Source of the DNA: Micromonospora sp. U21
GTDB taxonomy: Bacteria; Actinomycetota; Actinomycetes; Mycobacteriales; Micromonosporaceae
Direction: 5' to 3'
NCBI RefSeq assembly: GCF_018070045.1
Contig: NZ_JAGPYK010000006.1
Span: forward strand, 186,001-250,000
Length of the DNA stretch: 64,000 bases
The translations under genes and the position numbers were made by a program. Below the pieces are notes generated by a model. It searched no databases, was not told where the DNA came from, and was given only the letters and a program-made list of their open reading frames with translations. Below, one piece after another: positions 35,240 to 44,127 of this stretch (its first letter is position 1; each line of letters opens with the position of its first letter).

Positions 35240-36211
35240 TCAGACTCCGCTGGGCTGCCGGACGCCGAAACCGGGATTGCGCAGCAGCCAGGCCAGGTAG
35301 CCGGGATGCGGGGCCAGTGAATCGGTGTACGCGGCCTTGGCCGTCTCCAGCACCACCTCCGCCCCCTGGGCAGCGGGGGAGTCCGGGTGCCATCCCAGCA
35401 GCAGCCTCCAGCGCAGCGGTATCCCGGCCAGCCGTCGGGTGACCAGCCCGGCCACCGGGCGGAACGTCGCCTGACACAGGGCCACCGCCTCGCCGGCGTC
35501 CACCAGGTCCACGCAGCCCCGCACGTCGGTCTCGTACAGCTTGCGGGGGGTGAAGCCGGCGCGGGCGCAGGCGGCGGCGAAGCAGTCGCCGAAGCAGCCG
35601 TCGCCCGGCGCGGCCACCCACTGCTCGTGGCGCAGATCGACCAGCCGCACCTCGTCGCGCTCGGCGAGGGGATGGGTCTCCGGCAGCAGCACCAGCACCG
35701 GGTCGACGGCCACCTCCCGCCAGCTCAACCCGAACTCGGCCGACGGGACGGCGTCACCGCAGACGCCGGTGAGCGCGAAGTCCAGCCGGCCACCGGCCAC
35801 CAACTGCGCCAACTCGTCCACCGACCAGGACGCGTACGTGGTGATCTGCGCGGGTGGCTGCTCGGCGGCCAGCCGGTGCACCAACCGCCCCAGGATCGGG
35901 CTGTTCACCCCGCCGAACCGGTACCAGCGGGGCACCTCGCCGGCGCCGGCCAGCCGGGCCGCCTCGTCCTGCAGGCCCTTCATCGCCGGTAGCAGCACCC
36001 GGGCCCGGGCCAGCACCAGCTCACCGAGCGCGGTGGGCCGGGCGCCGCGACGGTCCCGGTCGAACAGCGGCCCGCCCAGTGTCCGCTCGATCCGCTGGAG
36101 CTGGGCGGTGAGCGCCGGCTGGGCCAGGCCGAGCGCCGACGCCGCCTTGGTCACGCTCCCCGTCTCCGCGATCGCGCAGACCACCCGCAGGTGTCGCAGC
36201 TCCAGGTTCAT
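35240..36211 (-). CDS. LysR-type transcriptional regulator
   Basis: 323 residues. The N-terminal winged helix-turn-helix is at about 5-65 (LELRHLRVVCAIAETGSVTK, ALGLAQPALTAQLQRIERTL, GGPLFDRDRRGARPTALGEL). Residues 95-295 form the periplasmic-binding-protein-like effector domain. The effector domain carries three Cys residues close together (GCFGDCFAAACARAG), which is unusual and could allow redox or metal sensing. The ATG at 36211 begins right at the DNA-binding domain. LysR proteins usually control a divergent neighbour, but the adjacent hemerythrin gene reads the same way, so the target is not evident. Confidence 0.88.
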   Translation of the reverse strand: MNLELRHLRVVCAIAETGSVTKAASALGLAQPALTAQLQRIERTLGGPLFDRDRRGARPTALGELVLARARVLLPAMKGLQDEAARLAGAGEVPRWYRFGGVNSPILGRLVHRLAAEQPPAQITTYASWSVDELAQLVAGGRLDFALTGVCGDAVPSAEFGLSWREVAVDPVLVLLPETHPLAERDEVRLVDLRHEQWVAAPGDGCFGDCFAAACARAGFTPRKLYETDVRGCVDLVDAGEAVALCQATFRPVAGLVTRRLAGIPLRWRLLLGWHPDSPAAQGAEVVLETAKAAYTDSLAPHPGYLAWLLRNPGFGVRQPSGV

Positions 36212-36297
36212 ACGGTGACGGTAGGACCACGCCGCAGCGGACGGAAGGGCCCGGACGGATCGGTGAGGTTGAATGCTTCGGTGGGTGTCGCCGCTTG

Positions 36298-36900
36298 TCA
36301 GCCGCGAGGTGGCTCCGGCAGGTCCGCCAGGTACGTCGGCCGGCGGGTCACCGCGTCGCGGACCTTGTCCACCACGCCCACCGCCGGCTCGACGATCCGG
36401 TTCCACGGCGGCATGGCCGGGGTGCCCGGGTGCGGTCGCGTCGGCGCCGCCTCCTCGGCGATTTCCAGCCGGTTGCCCAGCCGGATCAGCTCCTCCTCGG
36501 TGGCCACCGCGCGCAGCTCGGCGACGAGCGCGCCGACTCCGTCCACGTGCCGGCGAACCCGCTCGACGACGTCGGTCAGCGTCTCATCGGTGAGCGCCTT
36601 GAGGGCGGCCAGCAGCGCGGCGTCGGCGTTGATCTCGGCGTCCACCCGCTCGGCCGCGTCCGGCAGCGCGGCGCGCACCGCCGGCAGCAGGTACTGCTCC
36701 TCCGCGGACAGGTGCCGCGACAACGCGGCGGTGAGCACCGCGAGCCCGTCCTGCGGCGCGGCGTCCGGACCGGTCAACTGGGTCAGCAGCGCCAGCAGTT
36801 GCTGGTGCTCCCCGTCCACGATGTCGGCGATGCTGCGTCCGCCGGGCCGGTAGCCCTCCTCGGGGGTGGGCGGCAGCGGTGGCAGGGAAACGGCGGACAT
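36298..36900 (-). CDS. Hemerythrin HHE domain protein
   Basis: 200 residues. The helical bundle around residues 25-150 has the hemerythrin ligand pattern: DIVDGEHQQLLALLTQLTG with the first His, LTAALSRHLSAEEQYLLPAV with His and Glu, and VERVRRHVDGVGALVAELRA with a later His. Such domains bind a di-iron centre and oxygen, and serve in oxygen sensing or storage or in stress responses. The C-terminal 45 residues are Pro-rich and end with a conserved-looking motif (PWNRIVEPAVGVVDKVRDAV). The ATG at 36900 follows GAGGAGGG at good spacing. It is monocistronic by position, 86 bp upstream of the LysR start. Confidence 0.86.
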   Translation of the reverse strand: MSAVSLPPLPPTPEEGYRPGGRSIADIVDGEHQQLLALLTQLTGPDAAPQDGLAVLTAALSRHLSAEEQYLLPAVRAALPDAAERVDAEINADAALLAALKALTDETLTDVVERVRRHVDGVGALVAELRAVATEEELIRLGNRLEIAEEAAPTRPHPGTPAMPPWNRIVEPAVGVVDKVRDAVTRRPTYLADLPEPPRG

Positions 36901-37074
36901 GGTGCCCTCCTCGACTGGCGGGCGGAAGCTCCGGCAGGGGATGTGCGGTCGTGGGCGGCGGTACCCGGCGGCGAGCTCGGCGAAACCGTCACCCGGATCC
37001 GCCGAGCTCAATGCCCGGCTCGCCGTGCCCGGTGCGCCGGCCCCTCAACCAGCCCGGGCTGGTATGAAGAGGCG

Positions 37075-38403
37075 ATGACGAGCGACGCCGCCCCCGCCCG
37101 ACCGGACCCCACCGCAGAGGTCGTGGACCTCTGCCGCGATTTGCTGCGTATCGACACCACCAACACGGGGGACAACGACACCAGCGTCGGTGAGCGTCGT
37201 GCGGCCGAGTACGTGGCGGAGAAGCTCGCCGAGGTGGGCGTGGAGTCCGTGCTGCACGAGTCCGCGCCGGGCCGGGCGAACGTGGTGGCCCGCATCCCCG
37301 GCACCGACCCGAGCAGGGGCGCCCTGCTGGTGCACGGCCACCTGGACGTGGTGCCCGCCGACGCCGACGAGTGGTCGGTGCACCCGTTCTCCGGTGAGGT
37401 GCGCGACGGCTACCTGTGGGGCCGGGGCGCGATCGACATGAAGGACTTCGACGCGATGGTGCTCGCCGTGGTGCGGCACTGGCAGCGCACCGGCGTACGG
37501 CCCCCGCGCGACATCGTGCTGGCGTACACCGCCGACGAGGAGGCGGGCGGCGACTACGGCGCGCACTTCCTGGTCGGGCGGCACCGGGAGCTCCTCGACG
37601 GCTGCACCGAGGCGATCGGTGAGGTCGGCGGCTTCTCCTACTCGGTCAACGACAACCAGCGGCTCTACCTGATCGAGACCGCCGAGAAGGGCCTGGACTG
37701 GCTGCGCCTGCACGCCAAGGGCCGCCCCGGGCACGGCTCGATGATGCACGACGACAATGCGGTCACCGCGCTCGCCGAGGCGGTCGCCCGGGTCGGCCGG
37801 CACCGCTTCCCGGTGGTGGTCACCGACACCGTGCGGGCCTTCCTGGAGGAGGTCTCCGACCTGCTCGGCGTCGAGCTGGACCCGGAGGACCCGGAGACGG
37901 CGATCGCCAAGCTCGGCCCCATCGCCAACATCATCGGCGCGACCATCCGCAACACGGCCAACCCGACCCGGTTGAGCGCCGGCTACAAGGACAACGTCAT
38001 CCCCGGCCGGGCCACCGCCACCATCGACTGCCGCAGCCTGCCCGGCCAGTCCGAGCTGCTGGAACGGCAGCTGCGCGAGCTGGTCGGCCCGGACATCGCG
38101 ATCGAGTACATCCAGCGGCAGCCGGCGCTGGAGACCACCTTCGACGGCGACCTGGTCGAGGCCATGTCGGCGGCGCTGCGAGCCGAGGACCCGGGCGCGC
38201 GACCGGTCCCGTACATGCTCTCGGGTGGCACCGACGCCAAGGCGTTCTCGCAGCTCGGCATCCGCTGCTTCGGGTTCGCCCCGCTGCGACTGCCCGCCGA
38301 CCTGAACTTCTCCGCGTTGTTCCACGGCATCGACGAGCGCGTTCCGGTCGACGGACTACAGTTCGGCGTGCGGGTTCTCGACCGGTTCCTCCGCACCTGC
38401 TAG
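37075..38403 (+). CDS. M20 family metallopeptidase or deacylase
   Basis: 442 residues, cytosolic, binuclear zinc hydrolase of the M20/ArgE/DapE group. The metal and catalytic residues are visible: H89 and D91 in LLVHGHLDVVP, the bridging D121 in WGRGAIDMKD, and the catalytic E155 with ligand E156 in YTADEEAGGDYG. The dimerisation domain covers about 215-330 (AKGRPGHGSMMHDDNAVTAL). A final His ligand is in LFHGIDERVPVDGLQ. The substrate, an N-acyl amino acid or dipeptide, cannot be assigned. The ATG at 37075 follows GAAGAGGCG. It is transcribed divergently from the hemerythrin gene, with 174 bp between. Confidence 0.9.
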   Translation: MTSDAAPARPDPTAEVVDLCRDLLRIDTTNTGDNDTSVGERRAAEYVAEKLAEVGVESVLHESAPGRANVVARIPGTDPSRGALLVHGHLDVVPADADEWSVHPFSGEVRDGYLWGRGAIDMKDFDAMVLAVVRHWQRTGVRPPRDIVLAYTADEEAGGDYGAHFLVGRHRELLDGCTEAIGEVGGFSYSVNDNQRLYLIETAEKGLDWLRLHAKGRPGHGSMMHDDNAVTALAEAVARVGRHRFPVVVTDTVRAFLEEVSDLLGVELDPEDPETAIAKLGPIANIIGATIRNTANPTRLSAGYKDNVIPGRATATIDCRSLPGQSELLERQLRELVGPDIAIEYIQRQPALETTFDGDLVEAMSAALRAEDPGARPVPYMLSGGTDAKAFSQLGIRCFGFAPLRLPADLNFSALFHGIDERVPVDGLQFGVRVLDRFLRTC

Positions 38404-38461
38404 CCGTGTCCGGTAGCTGCACCCGGCTCGGACCCTCCCCATCGTGAAGGGACTGCCCCAC

Positions 38462-39124
38462 ATGACCGACCAGCACGGTGAGCTGGACGCCGCTCTCGAG
38501 CGGGTGATCGAAGCGGCCCGCCACCACCTGACCGCCGTACGTGCCGCCCAGGGCCGCGTCGACGACGACGACGTCTGGCAGGCGTACGTGGCCTTGAACA
38601 ACGCGTCCTACGCCTACGACGAGCGACTGCTCGACGCCTTCGGCGAGGTGACGCCGTGGGACGTCGACTCGATCGACCCGGACGAGGCCGATGAGCGCTT
38701 CGGCGGACCCGAGGGAGCCGAGGCCAGCGACCCGCACCCCCGGGTGATCTCGGTACGCCAGCGCCGCGACTACCGGGTGCCGAGCGTCTCCGCGCTGCTG
38801 CGGGTGGCCGAGGCGGCCCGCCGCGAGGGCACCCCGGAGGACGACGAGCCGGCGCCGGTGGAGGGTGTCGGTGAGGCGGTGCTGGAGCTGCTGCAGAGCG
38901 GCGACGGCTCGCTCGGCGCGCTGGACGTCCCCGAGCTGGAGCCGCTCGACGGGGTGGTCATGGTCAGCGAGGTGGGCACCCCGGTAGACCTGGAGTCGTT
39001 CGACGACGACGACGCGGTCGGCCCGTTCCAGCCGGCGGTCGACGACCGGCTGGTCGGCCGGCTCGACGAGCACCCGTTCCTGGAGCTCGACGACGACCAC
39101 GACCACGCCGGGCACCAGCACTAG
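38462..39124 (+). CDS. Acidic conserved hypothetical protein
   Basis: 220 residues, not recognised. It is very acidic, especially in the middle and end (FDDDDAVGPFQPAVDD, FLELDDDHDHAGHQH), with a helical N-terminal third (DAALERVIEAARHHLTAVRA, DVWQAYVALNNASYAYDERL). No membrane segment. The C-terminal Asp/His run could bind metal. The ATG at 38462 is preferred over 38444 because AAGGGA sits about ten bases upstream. It lies 58 bp after the M20 gene and could be in its operon, and is followed by a strong terminator. Similar acidic proteins are widespread in actinomycetes without known function. Confidence 0.65.
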   Translation: MTDQHGELDAALERVIEAARHHLTAVRAAQGRVDDDDVWQAYVALNNASYAYDERLLDAFGEVTPWDVDSIDPDEADERFGGPEGAEASDPHPRVISVRQRRDYRVPSVSALLRVAEAARREGTPEDDEPAPVEGVGEAVLELLQSGDGSLGALDVPELEPLDGVVMVSEVGTPVDLESFDDDDAVGPFQPAVDDRLVGRLDEHPFLELDDDHDHAGHQH

Positions 39125-39132
39125 GCCGTGAC

Positions 39133-39172
39133 ACGCCCGGGGCCCGACCGATCACGGCCGGGCCCCGGGCGT
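39133..39172. terminator. Terminator between the acidic protein gene and the DUF5703 gene
   Basis: Stem of 13-14 bp (ACGCCCGGGGCCC and complement) around a loop of about 12 bases, placed 8 bp after one stop codon and 23 bp after the stop of the convergent gene. Confidence 0.8.
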
Positions 39173-39195
39173 CGTACGCCCGGCCCGACCGGGCG

Positions 39196-39387
39196 TCAGT
39201 ACGACAGACCCGGCTGCGGCTGGTTGGCCCGTCGCCGCCGCAGCACCACCTGCCGGGTGCCGTCCCGGAACAGCCGCACCCGGGCCAACTCCCATCCGGA
39301 GAACTCCGCCTGGATCGCCAACTGCGCCGCGGCGGTCAACCGGTCGACGTTCGGCGGCAACCGCAGCGGCGCGTACTCGTAGTCCAT
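39196..39387 (-). CDS. DUF5703 family small protein
   Basis: 63 residues. The whole sequence matches the DUF5703 pattern: MDYEYAPLRLPPNVDRLTAA at the start, AQLAIQAEFSGWELARVRLF in the middle and RQVVLRRRR near the end. It looks like one helix and a three-strand sheet. The function is unknown; members occur throughout actinomycetes. The ATG at 39387 begins the family homology, although an ATG three codons earlier (39396) is also possible. No cotranscribed neighbour. Confidence 0.84.
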   Translation of the reverse strand: MDYEYAPLRLPPNVDRLTAAAQLAIQAEFSGWELARVRLFRDGTRQVVLRRRRANQPQPGLSY

Positions 39388-39507
39388 GGCATCCATGCTG
39401 CCCAGCCCAGCGGCCGTTCGCCACCCCCTGCGGGGTGACCGACGCCGCTGCCGTGCCTGGTTCGTGCCGCCCTGGGCGCCGCCGCGTGATCCCTCCCGCG
39501 CCTGGCG

Positions 39508-40272
39508 CTACCCGGTCGGGGCGTTGGCCGTGAGCAGGGCGGCCAGCGCCGGCGCGGCCAGGGTGACCGCCCGGGCGCTGCCCGCGTCCACCGCCAGCCC
39601 CCACGACTCGTCCGGCCAGTCCTCGAGCAGCTCGGCGCAGGGCAGCGCGACGAACGGCACGCCGTCCCCGGCGAACGCGGCGAGGGCCAGAGGGGAGGTG
39701 AAGACCGGCAGCAGCGGCGCGCCCGTCGCATCGCCGACCACCACCCATGGGAAATCGCCGTCCGCTGCCGGTTCCCCGGCCAGCGGCACGCACACCATGG
39801 CGCCGGCCAGCACGCCGAGGTATCCGGGCAGGTCGCGTCGGTCGGCGGCCGCGGCGAGCAGCGCCGCCACCACCGGCTCCGCCGCCTCCGTCGGCGCCGG
39901 CCCGGCGGTGGCCGGGCGCACCGCCGGGCCGGGCCGGGTGGCCGGCGGCACAGGTCGGCAGGAGAGCGCGCCCGGGTCCGCGGTCAGCAGCTCGGCGGCG
40001 GTACGGATCACCACCATGGTGAGCCGGTCCAGCTGCCCCGGGATGCGCGGCGACTCGTACCACCACTGCGCGTCGCCGGTCGGACGGCGCCAGCCGAGCG
40101 CGGCCAGGCGCGCCTCGTCGTAGCCCGGGCAGAGCACCCGAACCACGTCGCGGCGTACCAGCAGCCGGATCCCCCGCGCGGCGGCGGTGAGCTCCAGGTC
40201 GGTGTCGCGGTCGCAACGGGCGAGGGTGTCCCGTAGCCGCACGACGATCTCCGGCCAGGTGGCCGACGTCAT
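39508..40272 (-). CDS. SseB N-terminal domain protein with chaperone-like N-terminus
   Basis: 254 residues in two parts. Residues 1-110 have the feel of a type III chaperone-like (TY-Chap) domain: WPEIVVRLRDTLARCDRDTD and WWYESPRIPGQLDRLTMVVI. Residues 135-254 match the SseB N-terminal domain: AGAMVCVPLAGEPAADGDFP, PLLPVFTSPLALAAFAGDGV, then LAVDAGSARAVTLAAPALAA. Both are small binding folds without catalytic residues. Its ATG overlaps the stop of the YbaB gene (ATGA at 40269-40272), so it is coupled to that gene. In actinomycetes SseB-type proteins often sit beside WXG100 genes, as here, so a role with the neighbouring island is plausible. Confidence 0.7.
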   Translation of the reverse strand: MTSATWPEIVVRLRDTLARCDRDTDLELTAAARGIRLLVRRDVVRVLCPGYDEARLAALGWRRPTGDAQWWYESPRIPGQLDRLTMVVIRTAAELLTADPGALSCRPVPPATRPGPAVRPATAGPAPTEAAEPVVAALLAAAADRRDLPGYLGVLAGAMVCVPLAGEPAADGDFPWVVVGDATGAPLLPVFTSPLALAAFAGDGVPFVALPCAELLEDWPDESWGLAVDAGSARAVTLAAPALAALLTANAPTG

Positions 40273-40688
40273 GCCGGCGAACCCGGAAGGCGGTCGTCCA
40301 GCCGCCCGAGCCGGCCGATGGTCTCCTCCAGGCGACCCAGCGCCGAGAAGTCACCGGGCCTGCCGAACAGGTCGGTCAGGCCCGCGCCGAGCTCGACGTC
40401 CAACCCCTCGGTGCGCTCCTCGACCCGCTCGGCGGCCGCCGTGCGGGCCCGCCGGTACGCGTCGAGCACCAGCTCCGCCAACCCCTCGGTGCCGGCGCGC
40501 AGCGCGGCGGGCGCGAGGTTGAGGCCGGTGAGCACACCGGTGGCGTCGACGGTCGCCGAGACCAGTCCGGTCTCGTCGCTCGCGGTGCCGGACAGCTCGG
40601 CCAGGTCGTCGCCCAGGCCCGCGAACCGGCGTTCGATGTCGGCGATCCGTCCGGCGAGCGCGTCGAACGCGGACATCGGGTCAGCCAT
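40269..40688 (-). CDS. YbaB/EbfC family nucleoid-associated protein
   Basis: 139 residues. The core is recognisable: a helical N-terminus (MSAFDALAGRIADIERRFAG), a three-strand section (DETGLVSATVDATGVLTGLN) and a second helix (ELVLDAYRRARTAAAERVEE). YbaB proteins bind DNA as dimers. In Micromonosporaceae such YbaB variants with an extended C-terminus commonly stand beside WXG100-type genes. GGGGGAGG precedes the ATG. It is divergent from the WXG100-like gene at 40782, with 93 bp between, which suggests shared control. Confidence 0.82.
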   Translation of the reverse strand: MADPMSAFDALAGRIADIERRFAGLGDDLAELSGTASDETGLVSATVDATGVLTGLNLAPAALRAGTEGLAELVLDAYRRARTAAAERVEERTEGLDVELGAGLTDLFGRPGDFSALGRLEETIGRLGRLDDRLPGSPA

Positions 40689-40781
40689 GAGATTCCTCCC
40701 CCGTGGACCGTGCACCGGGGTGGTGCCCGGCGGTCGGGGAATCGTATCGTCGGTGCGCTGAACACACGGGGGAGGAACGGC

Positions 40782-41114
40782 ATGGCGCCGGACATCGACG
40801 TCGACGTGCACGCGGTCCGTCGACTGGAGACAGCCGCCAAGCAGGTTGCCAGCTCGCTGGCGGCGCTGGAGAGCCAGATCGTCTCGGCCGGTGACGTGCC
40901 GTCGGGCGCCTTCGGTCACCTGCCGTTCGCCAGCGACATGCTCCGCGGCAAGTACGCCGAGCAGGTCGCCGGTGGCGTGGAGCTGTTCGGCGCCGCCAAC
41001 GCCGCGTTCGGCCGGGTCGCCACCGCGCTGGCCGACACGGTCGAGACGTACGAACGCAACGAGCAGGACCTCGACGGCGGGTTCAAGGCCATCCAGGCGG
41101 GGATTCCCGGATGA
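40782..41114 (+). CDS. WXG100/EspC-like type VII secretion target
   Basis: 110 residues, an alpha-helical hairpin: VDVHAVRRLETAAKQVASSL (helix 1), a turn with SGAFGHLPFASDML, then ANAAFGRVATALADTVETYE (helix 2). This is the pattern of EspC/DUF2580-type proteins secreted by ESX systems, and a YxxxE-type signal (YERNE) closes helix 2, as in ESX secretion signals. GGGGGAGGAA stands upstream of the ATG. Its stop overlaps the next gene (ATGA, 41111-41114), so the two are probably made and secreted as a pair. No ESX machinery gene (eccB-E, mycP) adjoins; the FtsK/EccC-like gene is 11 kb away. Confidence 0.82.
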   Translation: MAPDIDVDVHAVRRLETAAKQVASSLAALESQIVSAGDVPSGAFGHLPFASDMLRGKYAEQVAGGVELFGAANAAFGRVATALADTVETYERNEQDLDGGFKAIQAGIPG

Positions 41115-42172
41115 GCGGGCCGGCAGGTAGCGCCGTCCAGCTGTGGAACGGCCTCGACAACGCACTCTCCGGCGTGGAGGACGCGGTCGACAGCGTCTGC
41201 CGCACTCTCGCCTGGCCACTCATCCAGCTCGTCGACATGGTCGACGGCGAGCCCGCCGTGCTGCGCGCGAAGGCCGCCGAGTGGGACGCGCTGGCCGGGC
41301 AGGTGCGCGAGCTGGCGCAGGGGCACCGCGGCGCCCGCGAGGCCGCGCAGCCCGGATGGCGCTCGCCCGCCGGCGAGGCGTACGGCCAGCGGCTGGCCGA
41401 GGTGGAACAGCAACTGCTCGACGTCGCCGAGCAGTTCGCCGCGACCGCGGAGTACCTGCGCAGCGTCGCCGACGGTCTGCAGACCGTGCACGACGTGCTC
41501 GTCGATCTCTGCGTCGAGTTCGTGAACTTCCTGCTGGTGACGCTGGTGACGGCGTTGCTGATGGCCCCGTTCACCGCCGGCGCGTCCTGGGTGGCAGGCA
41601 TGGGGGTCGCCGTGACCAGGGGCCTGATCGTGCTCACCCGCATGCTGAAGATCATCAGGCCGTTGGCGGCGCACCTGCAGAAGGTCATCCGCCTGCTCCA
41701 GCGGGTCATGCTGTACCTGCGCAAGCTGCGCAACCACCTCGACAAGCTCGTCGACATGCAGAAGAAGCTGCGCACCGGCCAGAAGTACGCCGACAAGCGG
41801 CGCGCCGCCGGCAAGGCCGACAAGTGGCACCACAAGTTCCTCGACCCGGCGAAGGGCACCTACAAGCTCGGCAAGTCGGGTTCGCCGTTCGACATGAGCG
41901 CCCTCGACCGGGCCGCCGCGCTACGGGCGCACGGCGTCGCCGACGGCGCCCGGGTGATCGCCCGGGACTGGGCGACCAACCTGCCGTGGAACGTACCCAA
42001 CTCGATCGTGCACGGCGTCACCTGGGGATCCGTCGCGCTCACCACCGGCCTCTCCGTTCCCGGCAGCGAGCAGGTCGGCGACCAGATCGGCCAGGCGGTG
42101 CAGGGCGGTGCCGACTGGGTCGACCAGAATGTCTTCGGGCAGCCGCCCGCAGGCCAGCCGGCGGGCCGTTAG
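41111..42172 (+). CDS. WXG100-domain effector-like protein with membrane helices
   Basis: 353 residues. Residues 10-130 are helical with WXG100-like layout and the motif QPGWRSPAGEAYGQRLAEVE containing W-R-S. Residues 135-170 hold two hydrophobic helices (FVNFLLVTLVTALLMAPFTA, WVAGMGVAVTRGLIVLTRML). The C-terminal half is basic and partly helical (KLRNHLDKLVDMQKKLRTGQ, KYADKRRAAGKADKWHHKFL), ending in an unstructured Gly/Pro tail. No toxin signature is obvious. It is coupled to the EspC-like gene by ATGA overlap. It could be a secreted effector, or a membrane-inserting partner of that small protein. Confidence 0.7.
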   Translation: MSGPAGSAVQLWNGLDNALSGVEDAVDSVCRTLAWPLIQLVDMVDGEPAVLRAKAAEWDALAGQVRELAQGHRGAREAAQPGWRSPAGEAYGQRLAEVEQQLLDVAEQFAATAEYLRSVADGLQTVHDVLVDLCVEFVNFLLVTLVTALLMAPFTAGASWVAGMGVAVTRGLIVLTRMLKIIRPLAAHLQKVIRLLQRVMLYLRKLRNHLDKLVDMQKKLRTGQKYADKRRAAGKADKWHHKFLDPAKGTYKLGKSGSPFDMSALDRAAALRAHGVADGARVIARDWATNLPWNVPNSIVHGVTWGSVALTTGLSVPGSEQVGDQIGQAVQGGADWVDQNVFGQPPAGQPAGR

Positions 42173-42192
42173 GCCGGTCGAGGAGGTAGGGC

Positions 42193-43110
42193 GTGACGTC
42201 AGGGGAGCGGGGTCGGCTCAGTCGGTTCACCGACGCGGTGCTCGGCGGCGCGCGGGCGGCCCGGGACAAGGCCCGCGAGCTGCGCGACGAGTTCCGCACC
42301 AGCGACGAGCCGGAACGTGCCCTGGTCGCGCCGCTGCTGCCCGACCAGGAGGTCCGCTACGTCGGGCTGGCGCCTGTCCGGGCGGACGAGATGCACCGGG
42401 CGGGCAGCCAGTTCGCCGACACGATGTCCGAGGCCGTGGCCGAGTCGCTGGAGCCGCGGGCGCTGTTCGGGCTGCTCAACATCGTCAACCCGGTGGTGTG
42501 GGTGGACGCCGTGATGACACCGGTGCGGATCGCCGCGGGTGTCCTGCTGCTTCCCGGCAAGGCCGCCGCGCTCGCCGGGGGCGTCGCCGACGCAGCCGAC
42601 CCGGACGCCGGCCTGCCGGCGCCGCGCCAGGGCGCCGAGGCCCGGCAACCGCTGCCATTGACCCCCGAGCAGGAGGCCTTCCGGGCGTTGTTCCGGCTCA
42701 GCCAGTACCGCCCCCTCGCCGACCAGCTCGCGGAGATCGCCTACCGCCGGCGGTACGTGTTCAGCGGCGACCTGGCCACCCTCGCCGGCAGCCTGCTGCT
42801 CTTTCTGGAGCGCTACACCGGCACGCCGCTGACGGTGACCGACACGCACCTGCACCTGCTGCGGATGGGCCGTCGCCCGGACGAGGACCGGCCGGACCGC
42901 CGCCAGCCACGGCTGCTGTGGAGCGTGGAGCGGCACCGGGTGGCCCGCATCGACTGCGACCACGGGGCCGCGCGGCTGATGCAGTTCCCGTCCACCATCG
43001 TTTTCGACGACGGTTCCTGGATCCGGATCGTCAACCCGGCGACCCGCGACGACCAGGCACGATTCCTCGCCGCCATCCGCGACATTCCGGGCCAGCGGCC
43101 GGCGATCTGA
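42193..43110 (+). CDS. Hypothetical protein with PH-like C-terminal region
   Basis: 305 residues. Two segments around 85-115 are amphipathic to hydrophobic (FGLLNIVNPVVWVDAVMTPV, RIAAGVLLLPGKAAALAGG). The last 90 residues form a beta-rich unit, LTVTDTHLHLLRMGRR, LLWSVERHRVARIDC, STIVFDDGSWIRIVNP, then a final helix, which is the layout of bacterial PH-like domains. The family is otherwise not recognised. The GTG at 42193 follows GAGGAGG. It starts 20 bp after the WXG100-domain gene and completes this three-gene plus-strand operon, so it may serve as an immunity or regulatory partner, which is inference. Confidence 0.65.
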   Translation: MTSGERGRLSRFTDAVLGGARAARDKARELRDEFRTSDEPERALVAPLLPDQEVRYVGLAPVRADEMHRAGSQFADTMSEAVAESLEPRALFGLLNIVNPVVWVDAVMTPVRIAAGVLLLPGKAAALAGGVADAADPDAGLPAPRQGAEARQPLPLTPEQEAFRALFRLSQYRPLADQLAEIAYRRRYVFSGDLATLAGSLLLFLERYTGTPLTVTDTHLHLLRMGRRPDEDRPDRRQPRLLWSVERHRVARIDCDHGAARLMQFPSTIVFDDGSWIRIVNPATRDDQARFLAAIRDIPGQRPAI

Positions 43111-43155
43111 GGCGGACCGACCACGAGTCCGCCGCCGCGGCGCGTTCCAGACGTG

Positions 43156-44127
43156 CTAGCCGTCCCGCTCCGGGTAGCCCACCGGCACGGCGGAGACGTC
43201 GTCCAGGGCGGTGGTGATCTCCTCGGGCAGCGTGATCCGCTCGACCTGGAGCGCACCGAGCAGCTGCCCGACTGTGCGGGCGCCGAGGATCGGCGCGGTC
43301 ACCCCGGGCCGGTCCCGGATCCAGGCCAGCGCCACCTCCAGCGGCGACACGCCCAGCCCGCCGGCCGCCGTCGCCACCGCCTCCACGATGCTGGAGCAGC
43401 GCGGCTCCAGGTATGTCGCGACGAACCGCTCGAAGTGCGGCGAGGCGGCCCGGGAGTCCGCCGGACGGCCGTGCCGGTACTTGCCCGTGAGCACCCCCCG
43501 GCCCAGCGGTGACCACGGCAGCACGCCGAGGCCGAGCGCGTCGCACGCGGGCAGCACCTCCCGCTCCACGCCCCGCTCCAGCAGCGAGTACTCCACCTGG
43601 GCGGCGACCACCGGCGCCCGGCCCGGCCAGGCGGTCTGCCAGGCGGCGGCCCGCGCGGTCTGCCAGCCGGAGAAGTTCGACACCCCGACATAGCGGACCT
43701 TGCCGCTGGCCACCGCGTGGTCCAGCGCGGCCAGGGTCTCCTCCAGCGGGGTGTCCGGGTCGTACCCGTGCACCTGGAACAGGTCCACGTGGTCGGTGCC
43801 GAGCCGTCGCAGGGAGGCGTCCAGGGTGCGCAGCAGGTGCCCACGGGAGCCGTCGCGACGCCGGCCGCTGCCCGGGCGCAAACCCGCCTTCGTGGCGATC
43901 AGCAGATCGTCACGGGGAACGAGGGTGCCCAGCAGCGAGCCGATCACCGACTCGGCGTCCCCGTCGCCGTACACGTCGGCGGTGTCGATCAGGTTGCCGC
44001 CCGCGTCCAGGTAACTCTTCAGCTGGGCGGCCGCATCGTCGGCGTCGGTGTCCCGGCCCCACGTCATGGTGCCGAGCGCGAGCCGGGAAACCGCCAGCCC
44101 GCTTCGGCCGAGCGGTCGCTGTTGCAT
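43156..44127 (-). CDS. Aldo/keto reductase
   Basis: 323 residues, a TIM-barrel NADPH-dependent reductase. The catalytic tetrad is complete: D48 and Y53 in NLIDTADVYGDG, K80 in LLIATKAGLRP, and H120 in DLFQVHGYDPDT. The cofactor-binding C-terminal GARTVGQLLGAL is present. It resembles the YajO/AKR12-like group. The substrate is unknown. It is divergent from the F420-type LLM gene, with 187 bp between, so the two redox enzymes may share a control region. Confidence 0.9.
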   Translation of the reverse strand: MQQRPLGRSGLAVSRLALGTMTWGRDTDADDAAAQLKSYLDAGGNLIDTADVYGDGDAESVIGSLLGTLVPRDDLLIATKAGLRPGSGRRRDGSRGHLLRTLDASLRRLGTDHVDLFQVHGYDPDTPLEETLAALDHAVASGKVRYVGVSNFSGWQTARAAAWQTAWPGRAPVVAAQVEYSLLERGVEREVLPACDALGLGVLPWSPLGRGVLTGKYRHGRPADSRAASPHFERFVATYLEPRCSSIVEAVATAAGGLGVSPLEVALAWIRDRPGVTAPILGARTVGQLLGALQVERITLPEEITTALDDVSAVPVGYPERDG

